DNA of 64,000 nucleotides, taken from positions 44,507 to 108,506 of the forward strand of contig VBMV01000047.1 in the NCBI GenBank assembly GCA_005878835.1, written 5' to 3'. This DNA comes from Gammaproteobacteria bacterium (GTDB lineage: Bacteria; Pseudomonadota; Gammaproteobacteria; Steroidobacterales; Steroidobacteraceae). Below the pieces are notes generated by a model. It saw only the letters and a list, made by a program, of their open reading frames with translations. It searched no databases and had not been told where the DNA came from. The translations under genes were made by a program, and so were the position numbers. Below are positions 32,171 through 41,730 of the stretch, in pieces; the first letter of the stretch is position 1, and each line of letters starts with the position of its first letter.

Positions 32171-34942
32171 TCAGGTCTCACGCCCTACCTTCCGGTCAAC
32201 ACCGAAAGCCTGCGTAAGACTCTGTTTTCTCTTGAGTACATCATGCCACCGGTCGCCGTTCTTTGCCAACCGGGCGGGTACGTCGTTGATTGTGAAGTCC
32301 ATGGGCTCGGCGGCCTCGAGCTCCTCCCAGCTGAGCGGCATGGACACCGGGGCTCCCGGAACACCGCGTGGTGAATACGCCACATTCAAGGTCTTGCCGC
32401 GCACGTTCATGTTGTAATCGATGAAGATCTTGCCGGTGCGCTTCTCGACCGCCCACTCCATGGTGATGTCCTTGGGATGTGCGCGCATGACGTGCCGTCC
32501 GACCGTCTCGCAGATGTGGCGCGACTCATCGAAGGTCACGGTACGCTCGATCGGCACGAACACGTGCAGGCCCGTCTTGCCGGAGGTCTTCACGATCGCC
32601 TCGAGGGACATCTGCTGCAGCAGCTCACGCAGCCAGAATGCGACGCGCCTGCCGACCGCGAAACCGCGCTTGTTGAGCTCGGGCTCCGCGCCTTGCGCCT
32701 CCTTGCCGGAGTAGATATACGGATCGATGTCGAACACCAGGTAGTCGGGGTAGTTGAGGATCGAGGACTCCAGCGCAGCGAGTGAGCTCGCGTAGTCGGT
32801 CGGGCGCCCCGCTGCCTCGGGCGAGGGCTGCGCGCGCGAATGCCACACGTGGAATTCGAGTGTTCCGACCTGCCCCAGCCACAGGAGTGTGGGCAGGTTG
32901 TTGGCGAGCAGATAGCGGTGCTTCTCGTCCTTGTGCTCGGAGAAAACCGTGACCGACTCGACGAACTCCGGCAACGCCTGCGCCCAGTGCTTCTGAAAGA
33001 AGCGCTCGCCGTCGATCCCCTCGGGCATGCGGATCATGGTCAGCGGTCGATCCGCAAGGTGCGGCAGCATGAAGCGCGCGACCCCGGCCAGATAGCGGAT
33101 CAGATCCCGCTTGGTTGTCGCCGGATGCTGCGCGCGCGGCGCGGCCGGCCAGTAGACGCGATCGAGGTTGGTCAGCTTGATGCGCGCGCCGCCGACCGCC
33201 AGCTCCAGGCGGTTGGCGGGGTTCTCGAGCTGCTCGAGCACCGCAGCCGCCTCGCTGGCGGTGGTGCGTGTCACGGGCGCGAGCGCTGCCGCCTGCGCCG
33301 CAGGGGTGTTCGCCGCCTGCGGGGCGGCCCGCGCTGCCGCATCCCCGGCGCGCCTGCGGACGCTGCGTGGAGAGATGTCCTCGCGCAGGCGTACGAACAC
33401 CGGAGCCCGCAGCGCCCCGCCTGCCGTCCATTCGCTGAAGCTTACCTCGGCCACGAGCTGCGGCCTCAGCCAGCGCGTGGGCCGATGCAACGGCGGCGGA
33501 TCGGCGAACGGCGAGGTCCGGCGTTCGAGTTTCGCGGCGCGCTTGAGCAGCTCGCCGATGACTTCATCGTCGAGCCCGGAGCCGACGTGTCCGGCGTAAC
33601 GCAGCGACTTGCCCTCCCAGTAGCCGAGCAGCAGCGCGCCCAGCGGCTCGCGCGCGCCGCGGCCGCGTGTGTAGCCGCCGATCAGAAACTCGGCCGACCG
33701 CGCCGCCTTGATTTTGAGCCAGGCCCGCGAGCGCCGGCCCGCCTGGTAGGGGCTGTCGAGGCGCTTGGCCATGATGCCCTCGAATCCGTGACTCAGGGCC
33801 ACGGCAAACAGCTGCTCGGCGTTCTCGGCAAGATGCACCAGCTGCAGGTGCTTCGAGGGCAGCAGACACTGCGCCAGGTAGCGGCGCCGATCGCGGTAGG
33901 GCGCGGCGCGCAGGTTGAGGCCCGCAAAATGCAACAGATCGAAACATACCAACACCACCGGGGTGTCACGCTGCGCGGCGGCGATCTCGGCGGGCGTCTT
34001 CAGCTGCGCCCGGTTCTGCAGCGCGTTGAACGACGGCCGCCCGGCGGTATCGAGGGCGACGATCTCGCCATCGAGAATCATCTGTCCGGCCGCCTGCGCG
34101 GCGAGCTCCGCCGCCAGCTCCGGGAAGCAGGCCGTCAGATCCAGGCCGCGGCGCGATTGCAGGCGCACGCTGCTGCCCTGCACGAACGCGATCACACGGT
34201 AGCCGTCGAGTTTGGGCTCATAGCGCCATTGCGGGCTCGACCGCGCCATCTCGCCGGCTTCAGCGAGCATCGGTTTGAGCCGCTGCGGGAGCGCTTCGGC
34301 GGGGCCGGCCGGCGCCAGCAGCGTGGCCGGCAGTCGTTGCGGCGCCTCGAGCGGCGTGAGCTCATCGAGGCTGACGCCGGAGAGCACGGAAGCGTGGCGC
34401 GCCAACACGTCGTTGGTCTGCGCGAAGCGGTCCCGGTGCTTGATCAGCAGCCATTGGTTGCCGGTAGCGGTCCTCACCAGCGCGAACGAACCCTTGAGCT
34501 TCTCCCCGCACAGCAGAAAACCGAGCTTGCCTGCGGCCAGGCCCGCGCGCACCCGCTCCTGGGCCTCGTTGCGGTCGATGAATGAATACTTCTGGTCCTC
34601 GTCGGGAGAGTACACGCCGCAGTCCCAGACGATCACCTTGCCGGCGCCGTATTGCTGCGGCGGAATCACCCCCTCGAACGAGGCGTACTCGAACGGATGG
34701 TCCTCGACCTCGATCGCCATGCGCTTGTCGTGCACGTCGAGCGAGGGACCCTTGGGAACCGCCCAGGATTTCAACACCCCCTCGAGCTCGAGGCGAAAGT
34801 CGTAATGCAGCCGCCGCGCCGCGTGTTTCTGCACGACGAACAGCAACGGACCGGTACGCGCCGGCGCCGCTGCCGCGGGCGGCTCGGGGGTGCGCGTAAA
34901 GGTGCGCTTGGCGGCGTAGCGCTCGAGGGCGCGGCGGCTCAT
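32171..34942 (-). CDS. ligD: Multifunctional DNA ligase D (LigD)
   Basis: 923 residues. Domain order PE-LIG-POL: 3'-phosphoesterase (30-175; LHYDFRLE, DHPFEYASFEG), ATP-dependent ligase (225-530; adenylated Lys244 in EPKLDGYR, LDGEIVAL), and polymerase/primase (about 605-905; FDIDPYIY metal site, KTSGKTGLHVFVP). It processes, fills and seals broken DNA ends with Ku. The PE-LIG-POL order is the Pseudomonas type. Its ATG overlaps the stop of the alpha/beta hydrolase gene by 4 bases; Ku follows closely. Confidence 0.95.
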   Translation of the reverse strand: MSRRALERYAAKRTFTRTPEPPAAAAPARTGPLLFVVQKHAARRLHYDFRLELEGVLKSWAVPKGPSLDVHDKRMAIEVEDHPFEYASFEGVIPPQQYGAGKVIVWDCGVYSPDEDQKYSFIDRNEAQERVRAGLAAGKLGFLLCGEKLKGSFALVRTATGNQWLLIKHRDRFAQTNDVLARHASVLSGVSLDELTPLEAPQRLPATLLAPAGPAEALPQRLKPMLAEAGEMARSSPQWRYEPKLDGYRVIAFVQGSSVRLQSRRGLDLTACFPELAAELAAQAAGQMILDGEIVALDTAGRPSFNALQNRAQLKTPAEIAAAQRDTPVVLVCFDLLHFAGLNLRAAPYRDRRRYLAQCLLPSKHLQLVHLAENAEQLFAVALSHGFEGIMAKRLDSPYQAGRRSRAWLKIKAARSAEFLIGGYTRGRGAREPLGALLLGYWEGKSLRYAGHVGSGLDDEVIGELLKRAAKLERRTSPFADPPPLHRPTRWLRPQLVAEVSFSEWTAGGALRAPVFVRLREDISPRSVRRRAGDAAARAAPQAANTPAAQAAALAPVTRTTASEAAAVLEQLENPANRLELAVGGARIKLTNLDRVYWPAAPRAQHPATTKRDLIRYLAGVARFMLPHLADRPLTMIRMPEGIDGERFFQKHWAQALPEFVESVTVFSEHKDEKHRYLLANNLPTLLWLGQVGTLEFHVWHSRAQPSPEAAGRPTDYASSLAALESSILNYPDYLVFDIDPYIYSGKEAQGAEPELNKRGFAVGRRVAFWLRELLQQMSLEAIVKTSGKTGLHVFVPIERTVTFDESRHICETVGRHVMRAHPKDITMEWAVEKRTGKIFIDYNMNVRGKTLNVAYSPRGVPGAPVSMPLSWEELEAAEPMDFTINDVPARLAKNGDRWHDVLKRKQSLTQAFGVDRKVGRET

Positions 34943-35616
34943 GACAGCGAGCCGATCCAGTCGGCCAGCGCGCGCCACGCCGCGCTCCTCACCTCGGGGT
35001 CCCGACGGCCGCTGCGGGCCGGTACGTGAAAGGAGTGGTCGGCATCCTCCAGCACGCTCAGGGTTGCGCGCGCCCCGAGCCGCCCCACGATCCCTTCCAG
35101 CAGACCGCGCTCGGCGAGCGCATCACGTGTGCCCTGTATGAACAACATCGGAATCTGCACCTCGAACAGGTGCCGGGCGCGGCTGTCCGCCGGCCGGCCG
35201 GCCGGGTGCAGCGGGAAGCCGAGGAAGGCGAGGCCGCGTACCCCCGGCAACGGCTCGAGCGCCTGCGCCTGCGAGGTCATGCGGCCGCCGAAGGAGCGGC
35301 CGCCGGCAAACAGCGGCAACGCGGGCGCGAGGCGCACCGCCGTGGCCACCGCTGCGCGCACCGTCGCATGGCACACCGGCGGGGGGTCCGGTCGCCGTGA
35401 GCGGCGTTGCATGTAGGGGAACTGATAGCGCAGCGTGGCGATGCCGAGTGCCGCGAGCTCGCGCGCGGCCGCGCTCAGGAACGGGTGCTCCATGCCCGCT
35501 CCGGCGCCGTGTGCCAGCACATAGCAGGCGTGCGCACGGGCGGGCAGCTCGAGCCGGGCCGAAACACGCACCTCGCCCTGCACCTCGAACGTGAGAGGAT
35601 CACGGTTGGGTGTCAC
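34939..35616 (-). CDS. Alpha/beta hydrolase (KANL3/Tex30-like)
   Basis: 225 residues from a GTG at 35616 that overlaps the stop of the GH13 gene by 3 bases; the frame continues upstream but only as the shadow of that gene. Alpha/beta fold: YVLAHGAGAGMEHPFL, nucleophile elbow FAGGRSFGGRM (Ser in GRSFGG), GLAFLGFPLHP, IQGTRDAL (Asp) and DADHSFHVP (His). This family of small hydrolases is widespread and poorly understood. It sits between a GH13 enzyme and LigD in one transcript. Confidence 0.8.
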   Translation of the reverse strand: MTPNRDPLTFEVQGEVRVSARLELPARAHACYVLAHGAGAGMEHPFLSAAARELAALGIATLRYQFPYMQRRSRRPDPPPVCHATVRAAVATAVRLAPALPLFAGGRSFGGRMTSQAQALEPLPGVRGLAFLGFPLHPAGRPADSRARHLFEVQIPMLFIQGTRDALAERGLLEGIVGRLGARATLSVLEDADHSFHVPARSGRRDPEVRSAAWRALADWIGSLS

Positions 35617-37415
35617 TGACGGGAATCGAGGGCCGCGACCCACGCGCCGAAGGCAGGCAGCGCGATGGGCTGCGACACGGCGGCAGCGATAATCGCTTCC
35701 GGGCTGGACAGCAAGGTGCGGTAGTGCGTCCCCGACAGCCCGGCCGCCGGCGCATCGAGCGTGATGGTCTGCGGCCGCGGCGACATGTTCAGCGACACGA
35801 TGATCGTCCCGCCGTGCGCGTCCACGCGCGCGTAGGTCAGCACCCTGGCGTTGGTCTGATCCAGCATGACCGTGCGGCCGCTGTGCAATGCGGAATTGCT
35901 TCGGCGCAGCGCGATCAGCCGCCGGTGCCAGTTGAGGAGCGACTGCGGGTCGGCCGATTCGGTCTGCACGTTGACGGTCCGGTAGTCCGGCGGCACCGGC
36001 AGCCAGGTCTTCGGGTTGGTGCTGAAGCCGGCCTGGGCGTTGGATGTGTCCCACTGCATCGGCGTGCGTTCACCGTCGCGACCCTTCTCCTTCGGCCAGC
36101 CGGTGATGCCGATCGGATCGCGCACGTCCTCGACCCGCGTGGGAGTCGCGGTCCGCTGCCCGATCTCCTCACCCTGGTACAGCAACGCGGTGGCGCGCGA
36201 AGTCAACAGCAGCGCGGCGACGATGCGGGCGATCGCGTCGTTGTGAACCCCGTCGCCGAAGCGGTCCCAGCTGCGGATGTTGTCATGGTTGTCGAACACC
36301 AGCAGCGGCCGCGAATCGTGCAGCTGCGTCGCGGCCTCGATGAGATGCTGGCGGAAGCTGCTGGCATCGAGCTTGCTCCCCAGGCCCACGAGGGTGTCCA
36401 TCGGCAGCTGCAGCTCGTTGTGCAGCGCACCGCCGTACCACGGATCGAGGTCGGCGGTCTTCGGCACGTAGGTCTCACCGATCAGTACCCGCTCGCCCGG
36501 GTATTCGTCGATCATGGCCCGCATGCGCCGGATGACGCCGTGAACCTCCGGAAGGTTGTTGGTGTAGAGGTCGCTGAGGATGGGGTCGCCCTGGGCATTC
36601 CTGCCGCCGAGTGCCGGCTCATCGCGCAGTTTCGCATCCTCGAACAGCGTGGTGATAGCGTCGAGACGGAAACCAGCGACGCCGCGATCCAGCCAGAAGC
36701 GCATCGCGGCGAACATGGCGCGCTCGACCTGCGGATTACGCCAGTTCAGATCCGGCTGCTGCCGGTAGAACATGTGGTAGTAGAACTGCCCGACTGCCGG
36801 CAGGTACTGCCAGGCCGAGCCGCCGAACAGACTCACCCAGTTGTTGGGGGGCAGGCGCTGGCCGGCGGGGCCGGGCTTGCCGTCGTTCCAGCAGTAGAAG
36901 TCATGGCGCGCGGAATCGCGCGAGCGCGCCGCCTCCAGGAACCAGGGGTGCTGGTCGGAGGTGTGGTTGAGCACCATGTCGAGCAATACACGGATGTGAC
37001 GTTTGCCGGCCTGCGCAACCAGGTGGTCGAAGTCCGCCAGCGAGCCGTACTGCGGATCCACGTTCTGGTAGTCGGAGATGTCATAGCCGAAATCGACCTG
37101 GGGCGAGGGATACATCGGTGCGATCCAGATGGCATCGACGCCGAGCGCCTGGAGGTAATCGAGCCGCTGCGTGATGCCGTTGAGGTCACCGATGCCGTCG
37201 CCGTTGGAATCCTGGAAGCTGCGCGGATAGATCTCGTAGATCACCGCGTGCTTCCACCAGGGATCCGGGTTCGCCGCGGTGTGCACGCGCGCATCGCTGC
37301 GCGGCGCGTCGCCAGCCGCGCAGGTCCAGCCGGCGAGGAGGCAGGAACCCACGTATAACAAGGTGCGGCCGAGCTTGCGCAGCGAGGCCGTTGACCGGGT
37401 CCGGGTGGTATGCAT
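35613..37415 (-). CDS. GH13 family alpha-glucosidase, exported
   Basis: 600 residues. N-terminal signal (LLYVGSCLLAGWTCA), with VGSC as an imperfect lipobox, so secretion or membrane anchoring is possible. GH13 regions: DMVLNHTSDQHPWF, GFRLDA with nucleophile Asp252, IGETY with acid Glu314, and FDNHD with Asp378; this is the oligo-1,6-/alpha-glucosidase and trehalose-related subgroup. It acts on short alpha-glucans in the envelope. It is the first gene of the run that continues into LigD and Ku, an odd combination. Confidence 0.9.
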   Translation of the reverse strand: MHTTRTRSTASLRKLGRTLLYVGSCLLAGWTCAAGDAPRSDARVHTAANPDPWWKHAVIYEIYPRSFQDSNGDGIGDLNGITQRLDYLQALGVDAIWIAPMYPSPQVDFGYDISDYQNVDPQYGSLADFDHLVAQAGKRHIRVLLDMVLNHTSDQHPWFLEAARSRDSARHDFYCWNDGKPGPAGQRLPPNNWVSLFGGSAWQYLPAVGQFYYHMFYRQQPDLNWRNPQVERAMFAAMRFWLDRGVAGFRLDAITTLFEDAKLRDEPALGGRNAQGDPILSDLYTNNLPEVHGVIRRMRAMIDEYPGERVLIGETYVPKTADLDPWYGGALHNELQLPMDTLVGLGSKLDASSFRQHLIEAATQLHDSRPLLVFDNHDNIRSWDRFGDGVHNDAIARIVAALLLTSRATALLYQGEEIGQRTATPTRVEDVRDPIGITGWPKEKGRDGERTPMQWDTSNAQAGFSTNPKTWLPVPPDYRTVNVQTESADPQSLLNWHRRLIALRRSNSALHSGRTVMLDQTNARVLTYARVDAHGGTIIVSLNMSPRPQTITLDAPAAGLSGTHYRTLLSSPEAIIAAAVSQPIALPAFGAWVAALDSRQ

Positions 37416-37461
37416 AAATCGCGCTCAACGGCTCCCGAGCAGGGCTCGCATAGTACGCCCC

Positions 37462-40170
37462 TCAGGGCGGTGTCGGTCCTTCGCTGACGCGCACCAGATC
37501 GGCAGGACGCAGCCACTTGCGAAACGCGCTCTGCACCGCCGCGGCGTCCAGGGCGATGTAACGCCGGGCCGCGGCGGTCGGCTCATCGAGCGCCAGACCC
37601 AGGTCGCTGCGCGCCAGCAGTCCGCGAGCGATCTGCTCCACGCCCGATTCGCTCAGGGGGAGCTGGCGCAGCAGGCAGGCCTTGACGCGGGTGAGCTCGT
37701 CGGCGCCCGCCGGCGCGTTTTGCATCGCCGTGACCTCGCGCGCCACCATGTTGGCGGCCTTGACGACATTTTCGGGGTCGCTGGCGTACTCGACCAGGTA
37801 GACGCTGCGCGTTCTGCCGGCCTGCAACAGCGATTGCACCGAGTACACCAGGCCGGAATTCTTGCGCAGATCGATGCTGAGCCGCGTTGCATAGAAGCTT
37901 CCGCCCAGCACGGCGTTGCCCAACTGCAAGGAGTAGTAGTCGGGATCGGAGCGCGTGAGCGCGAGTGTGTGCGCCAGCACGACCCGATCCTGCACACGGC
38001 TCGCATCCGGCACCACGACAGTGCCCGGTCCGTTGGGAGGCGCAGGCGGCAGGTCGATGATGGGCGCGGGGCCGCTGGCGCTCCAGGCGCCGAAATACCT
38101 GTCGATGGCAGAGCGCGCGGCGGCGGCAGTCACCTTGCCGATGACCACGATGGTGGTGAGATCGGGCCGGAACACCCTGGCGTAGTAGCTACGTACCGCC
38201 GCCGGCGTGAGTGAGCGCACCGTCTCGGGCGTGGCCATGCGCAGACTGGGATCATCCGCCGGAAACAATGCCGCGCGCAGCGAGCGCTGTGTCAGAAAGC
38301 CGGGGCTCGCGTTGCGCGCCGCGACACCCGCAGCGACCTGGCCGCGGATCAGCTCCATGGCTGCGTCGGGCAGCGCCGGGTGCAGTTCATTGTCGGCCAG
38401 CAGTTGCACCGCGCGCTCGAAATGCTCCCCCAGAGACTGCACGGAGAAGTCCGTTCCGGCATGCTCGCGGGCGCCGATCGCATCCAGCGCCTGCTGGAAC
38501 GCGACCCGGTCGAGCCGCTCGCTGCCGTAGGTCAGGAGCCGCTCGAGCAACTGCGCGACACCCTCCTGGCCCTCGAGCTCTTCGGTCTCGGGGCGATTGC
38601 GGATGTGGCCGTACACGCTCACCGTGTCGCTGACATCCTCGCTCTGCACGATCAGAGTGAGACCGTTCGGCAGGGTGCTGACGATCGGATGCAGGGTCGA
38701 GGGCGGCACTTCCAGACGCTGCAGCGCCTTTTGCGCCCAGGCGGGCAAGGCGGTCGGGTGGGCCTCGCCGAGCGAGATCGCCTCCTGCCCGCCGAACCTG
38801 CCGTGCGCGGCCATCGGCTGACCCGAGCCGCGCGGCAGCATGACCCCGGTGATGGCGTGATCGAGGTCGAGATACTGGCGCGCCACCCGGTTGACGTCCG
38901 CGACCGTGACCTGCTCGATGCGCGCCAGATCCTCGTCGGGAGAGCTCAGCCCGTACAGCGCCAGCGCCTCCGACCACACCGCGGCGAGCTCGGCGATGTT
39001 GTCGCGCTGGAACTGCGCCGCGCTGCGCTCCTGGAGCTTCGCCGCCTCGACGAGCTCCGGCGGGACGCCGTCGCGCGCGACGCGCGCCAGTATCGCGCGC
39101 ACCTCGCGCTCGAGGGCCTTGGGGTCATCTCCGCTGGTAAAGGAGAGCATCGCGTAGGCAAGGGCTGCCTGCGGCAGCGGATCGAGCGCGAACTCCGCGG
39201 CCACTGCCTTGCCCGCGGGTACCAGGCCGTACAGATCGAAGCGCCGGCTGCTGAGCACGTCCGCGAGCACCTCCAGCGCGGCGAAGTCGGCAGCGCGCGG
39301 ACCGGGAGTGCGCAGCGCGATCATGAGCGTGCCGCTGGGCCGGTCGGTGTCCAGCGTGAAGGCGGTGGGTCGCACGGGGCGCAGACGCACCTGCGGCTTG
39401 GGAGGCAGTTTCTTCGCCCGGATGTCCCCGAACAGCAGTTTCACCTCGCTCAGGGTCGCCACCGGGTCGAGGTCCCCGGCGATCACCAGGATGGCGTTGT
39501 TGGGCGCGTACCAGGTATCGTGGAAGCTCTTCAGCATGCGCGCGCTGGTCTTCTCGAACGAGGGTCGGGTACCGAGCGCATCGTGGGCGTAGGGGGTGCC
39601 TGCGAACATGCTGGCGCGCAACTTCTCGAACAGCACGTAGGCCGGCTCGGACAGGTCCTGCGCGACCTCCTGCTCGATCGCGCCGCGTTCATGGCGCCAC
39701 TCCTGCGGTGAGTAGAGCACGGCGCGCATGCGCAGCGCCTCGATGTGCAGCGCCACGTCGAGATCCTCGGCCGGCACGGTGAACAGGTATTGGGTAATGC
39801 CCTCGCGCGTATTGGCGTTGAAATCACCGCCGACGACACTGCCGATATCCGCGAGCTGGTCGGCGCTGAGGCCGGGGCTGCCGCGGAACATCATGTGCTC
39901 CTCGGCGTGCGCCGTTCCGGGGAACCCCACGGGCGCCTCGTCCGAGCCCACCAGGTAATTCACCGCGGTCGCCACCACCGGCGCCAGCGTATTGCGCACG
40001 ATGACGACACGCAGGCCGTTGGCGAGCGTGGCGCGCAACACCCCGGTGTCCCCGGCGGCGCTCTCGGCCGCGCGGGCGGTGCCGAGCGCGGCCGCCGTGC
40101 AGCATGAGAGCGCAACGAGGGCGGCGAGCGACGCCCGCCGTGGTCGGCGCCGGTAAGCGTGATGCGGCAT
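37462..40170 (-). CDS. M16 family zinc metallopeptidase (PqqL/insulinase type), exported
   Basis: 902 residues from the ATG at 40170. Signal peptide (about 1-34, LAALVALSCCTAAALGTARA). The inverted zinc motif HxxEH is His88, Glu91, His92 (HAEEH), with the third ligand Glu in the EQEV segment about 75 residues on. The second half repeats the M16 fold without the motif, as normal for the two-domain enzymes. It should degrade peptides in the periplasm. Divergent from the OmpA gene. Confidence 0.92.
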   Translation of the reverse strand: MPHHAYRRRPRRASLAALVALSCCTAAALGTARAAESAAGDTGVLRATLANGLRVVIVRNTLAPVVATAVNYLVGSDEAPVGFPGTAHAEEHMMFRGSPGLSADQLADIGSVVGGDFNANTREGITQYLFTVPAEDLDVALHIEALRMRAVLYSPQEWRHERGAIEQEVAQDLSEPAYVLFEKLRASMFAGTPYAHDALGTRPSFEKTSARMLKSFHDTWYAPNNAILVIAGDLDPVATLSEVKLLFGDIRAKKLPPKPQVRLRPVRPTAFTLDTDRPSGTLMIALRTPGPRAADFAALEVLADVLSSRRFDLYGLVPAGKAVAAEFALDPLPQAALAYAMLSFTSGDDPKALEREVRAILARVARDGVPPELVEAAKLQERSAAQFQRDNIAELAAVWSEALALYGLSSPDEDLARIEQVTVADVNRVARQYLDLDHAITGVMLPRGSGQPMAAHGRFGGQEAISLGEAHPTALPAWAQKALQRLEVPPSTLHPIVSTLPNGLTLIVQSEDVSDTVSVYGHIRNRPETEELEGQEGVAQLLERLLTYGSERLDRVAFQQALDAIGAREHAGTDFSVQSLGEHFERAVQLLADNELHPALPDAAMELIRGQVAAGVAARNASPGFLTQRSLRAALFPADDPSLRMATPETVRSLTPAAVRSYYARVFRPDLTTIVVIGKVTAAAARSAIDRYFGAWSASGPAPIIDLPPAPPNGPGTVVVPDASRVQDRVVLAHTLALTRSDPDYYSLQLGNAVLGGSFYATRLSIDLRKNSGLVYSVQSLLQAGRTRSVYLVEYASDPENVVKAANMVAREVTAMQNAPAGADELTRVKACLLRQLPLSESGVEQIARGLLARSDLGLALDEPTAAARRYIALDAAAVQSAFRKWLRPADLVRVSEGPTPP

Positions 40171-40349
40171 GACGGATTTCCGGTGTTCGGAAGGGGCGCC
40201 AGTATAAGCGATCACCTCACGCCGCCATGTTCCGCCACAAATCATCCCCGCCGTGTCGCTTTTGCATCACCAGTGGCGCCGCCTCGCGCGCTGAACTGGT
40301 CGCCGTACCCGGAACGATTGGTTCCGCACTGAACAGGACAGGAGACAAC

Positions 40350-41093
40350 ATGACTACATTGACATCGAGGCTCCGGGCCGGCGTGCTCGGCATGGCACTG
40401 GCAGGGGGCGTGACGGCATGGCCGGCGTACGCCTGCGCGGACGAGCGCGCCGAGGGCTCGAAGCAGTCGGACATTGGCGTCGTGACCGGCCTGGCGGTCG
40501 GTGCGGCGGCGGGCGGTCCGTTCGGCGCGGTGCTGGGCGCGGCAGCCGGGGCCTTGCTCGGTGACCGCTATCACCGGCAGGCGCAAGCCTCGGCGGCGCT
40601 GGCGGCCGATCTGCACCACAGCGAGGCGGAGCGCAGCCGCCTGTCCCAGAGTGTCGCGCAGCTCGACGGCTCGCTCACGCAGGCCCAGGCGCACGGTGCG
40701 CAGCTCGATCAGACCCTGCAGCAGACTGACGAGCTCGCTATCGACGTGAGCTTTCGCACCGACGACGACTCGATCAACGCGCGCGTGATGTCGCCGCTGC
40801 TGAAACTCGGGGCGCTGCTGGCGGCCATGCCGCAGGCCCGCGTGCGGATCGCCGGCTACGCGGATCCGCGCGGCTCGGAGGCCTACAACCGCGAGCTGTC
40901 GCTGCGCCGCGCCCAGGGTGTCGCGGCGGTGCTGATGACGGCCGGAGTCGCCCCCGAGCGCATCCTCATCGAGGCACACGGCAAGACCGAGTCGAGCAGC
41001 GCAGACGGGGACCTCGATGCCTACGCGTTCGACCGGCGCGTAACGGTGCGCCTGGAGCTTCCCACCTCCGGCCAGGTTGCCCGCAGTGACTAG
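40350..41093 (+). CDS. OmpA family protein with glycine-zipper segment (PdsO-like)
   Basis: 247 residues from the ATG at 40350, with AGGAG upstream. Signal peptide (1-28, ending AYACAD), a glycine-zipper stretch (GLAVGAAAGGPFGAVLGAAAG), a coiled region (about 90-130), and a C-terminal OmpA peptidoglycan-binding domain (GYADPRGSEAYNRELSLRRAQ). The order resembles PdsO of the proteobacterial sortase system, but no sortase or PdsR/PdsS is visible. It probably sits in the outer membrane or periplasm, tied to peptidoglycan. Confidence 0.82.
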   Translation: MTTLTSRLRAGVLGMALAGGVTAWPAYACADERAEGSKQSDIGVVTGLAVGAAAGGPFGAVLGAAAGALLGDRYHRQAQASAALAADLHHSEAERSRLSQSVAQLDGSLTQAQAHGAQLDQTLQQTDELAIDVSFRTDDDSINARVMSPLLKLGALLAAMPQARVRIAGYADPRGSEAYNRELSLRRAQGVAAVLMTAGVAPERILIEAHGKTESSSADGDLDAYAFDRRVTVRLELPTSGQVARSD

Positions 41094-41116
41094 CGCGTGC
41101 GCCGCGTCCCCGCCAG

Positions 41117-41148
41117 GCGCGCCGCGGGAGGGCAGGCCCGCGGCGCGC
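41117..41148 (+). terminator. 12-bp perfect stem, likely terminator of the OmpA-type gene
   Basis: Arms 41117-41128 and 41137-41148 are exactly complementary around an 8-base loop, 23 bases past the OmpA stop. Only a short T stretch follows, so termination may be partial. Confidence 0.5.
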
Positions 41149-41193
41149 GTTCGCGCTAGAATTTCCTGGCATGCATACCTGTGCGGCACGCTC

Positions 41194-41550
41194 GTGAGCA
41201 CTGCCATCGTTCGGCTGGAGGGCGGGGTCGAAGCCGAGGTGTCCGAGCTGCCGGCCGAGCGCCTGATCGCCGGCGCGCCCGAAGTGCAGGTGCGGAATTT
41301 CTTCACCGACTCCAGCCAGCAGTTCTTCGCCGGCCGCTGGTCGGCGAGCCGCGGCAAATGGCGCGTGCGTTACACCGAGAACGAGTTGTGCGTGATGACG
41401 GCCGGGCGCGTCACCATCGAGAGCGCCACCGGCGAGCGCAGCAGCTTCGGACCCGGGGACGCGTTCGTGGTCCCCGCCGGCTTCGTCGGTACGTGGGAAG
41501 TCGTAGAGGACTGCTCGAAGATCTACGCGGTGTTCGAAGCGCGCGCCTGA
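41194..41550 (+). CDS. Cupin domain protein (DUF861-like)
   Basis: 118 residues from a GTG at 41194. A single cupin barrel: RWSASRGKWRVRYTENELCVMTAGRVTIE and FGPGDAFVVPAGFVGTWEVVEDCSKIYAVFE are the two cupin motifs of the DUF861/(S)-ureidoglycine-aminohydrolase-like family. Such proteins may bind a metal and a small acid; the role here is unknown. The start is not certain because no strong ribosome-binding site is seen. Confidence 0.8.
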   Translation: MSTAIVRLEGGVEAEVSELPAERLIAGAPEVQVRNFFTDSSQQFFAGRWSASRGKWRVRYTENELCVMTAGRVTIESATGERSSFGPGDAFVVPAGFVGTWEVVEDCSKIYAVFEARA

Positions 41551-41571
41551 GAAAGCAGGCGCCTGAGGTGC

Positions 41572-41602
41572 GCGGCGCCCCTGAATACGCAGGGCGCGCC
41601 GC
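41572..41602 (+). terminator. Stem-loop with downstream T-run after the cupin gene
   Basis: GCGGCG/CGCCGC (41572-41577 with 41597-41602) and CCCTG/CAGGG (41579-41583 with 41590-41594) form an interrupted stem. A run of T residues lies about 15 bases on. It lies 22 bases past the cupin stop. Confidence 0.4.
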
Positions 41603-41730
41603 CATCAGACATAACACTTTTTTCTTGAAGCCCGTCGCAGTTCCGTGACGGGCGTCCGGCGGCGCGCGTGCGCCCGGTGCGACAGTACGTGGGTGTGTGG
41701 GAATTTCAGATCCTTCGGAGGTCGCTCGTC

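Noticed and set aside
35617..36054. N-terminal extension of the alpha/beta hydrolase upstream of the GTG at 35616
   Set aside because: The extension is an out-of-frame reading of the GH13 gene with Arg/Ala-rich composition; the GTG overlapping the GH13 stop gives the usual family length.
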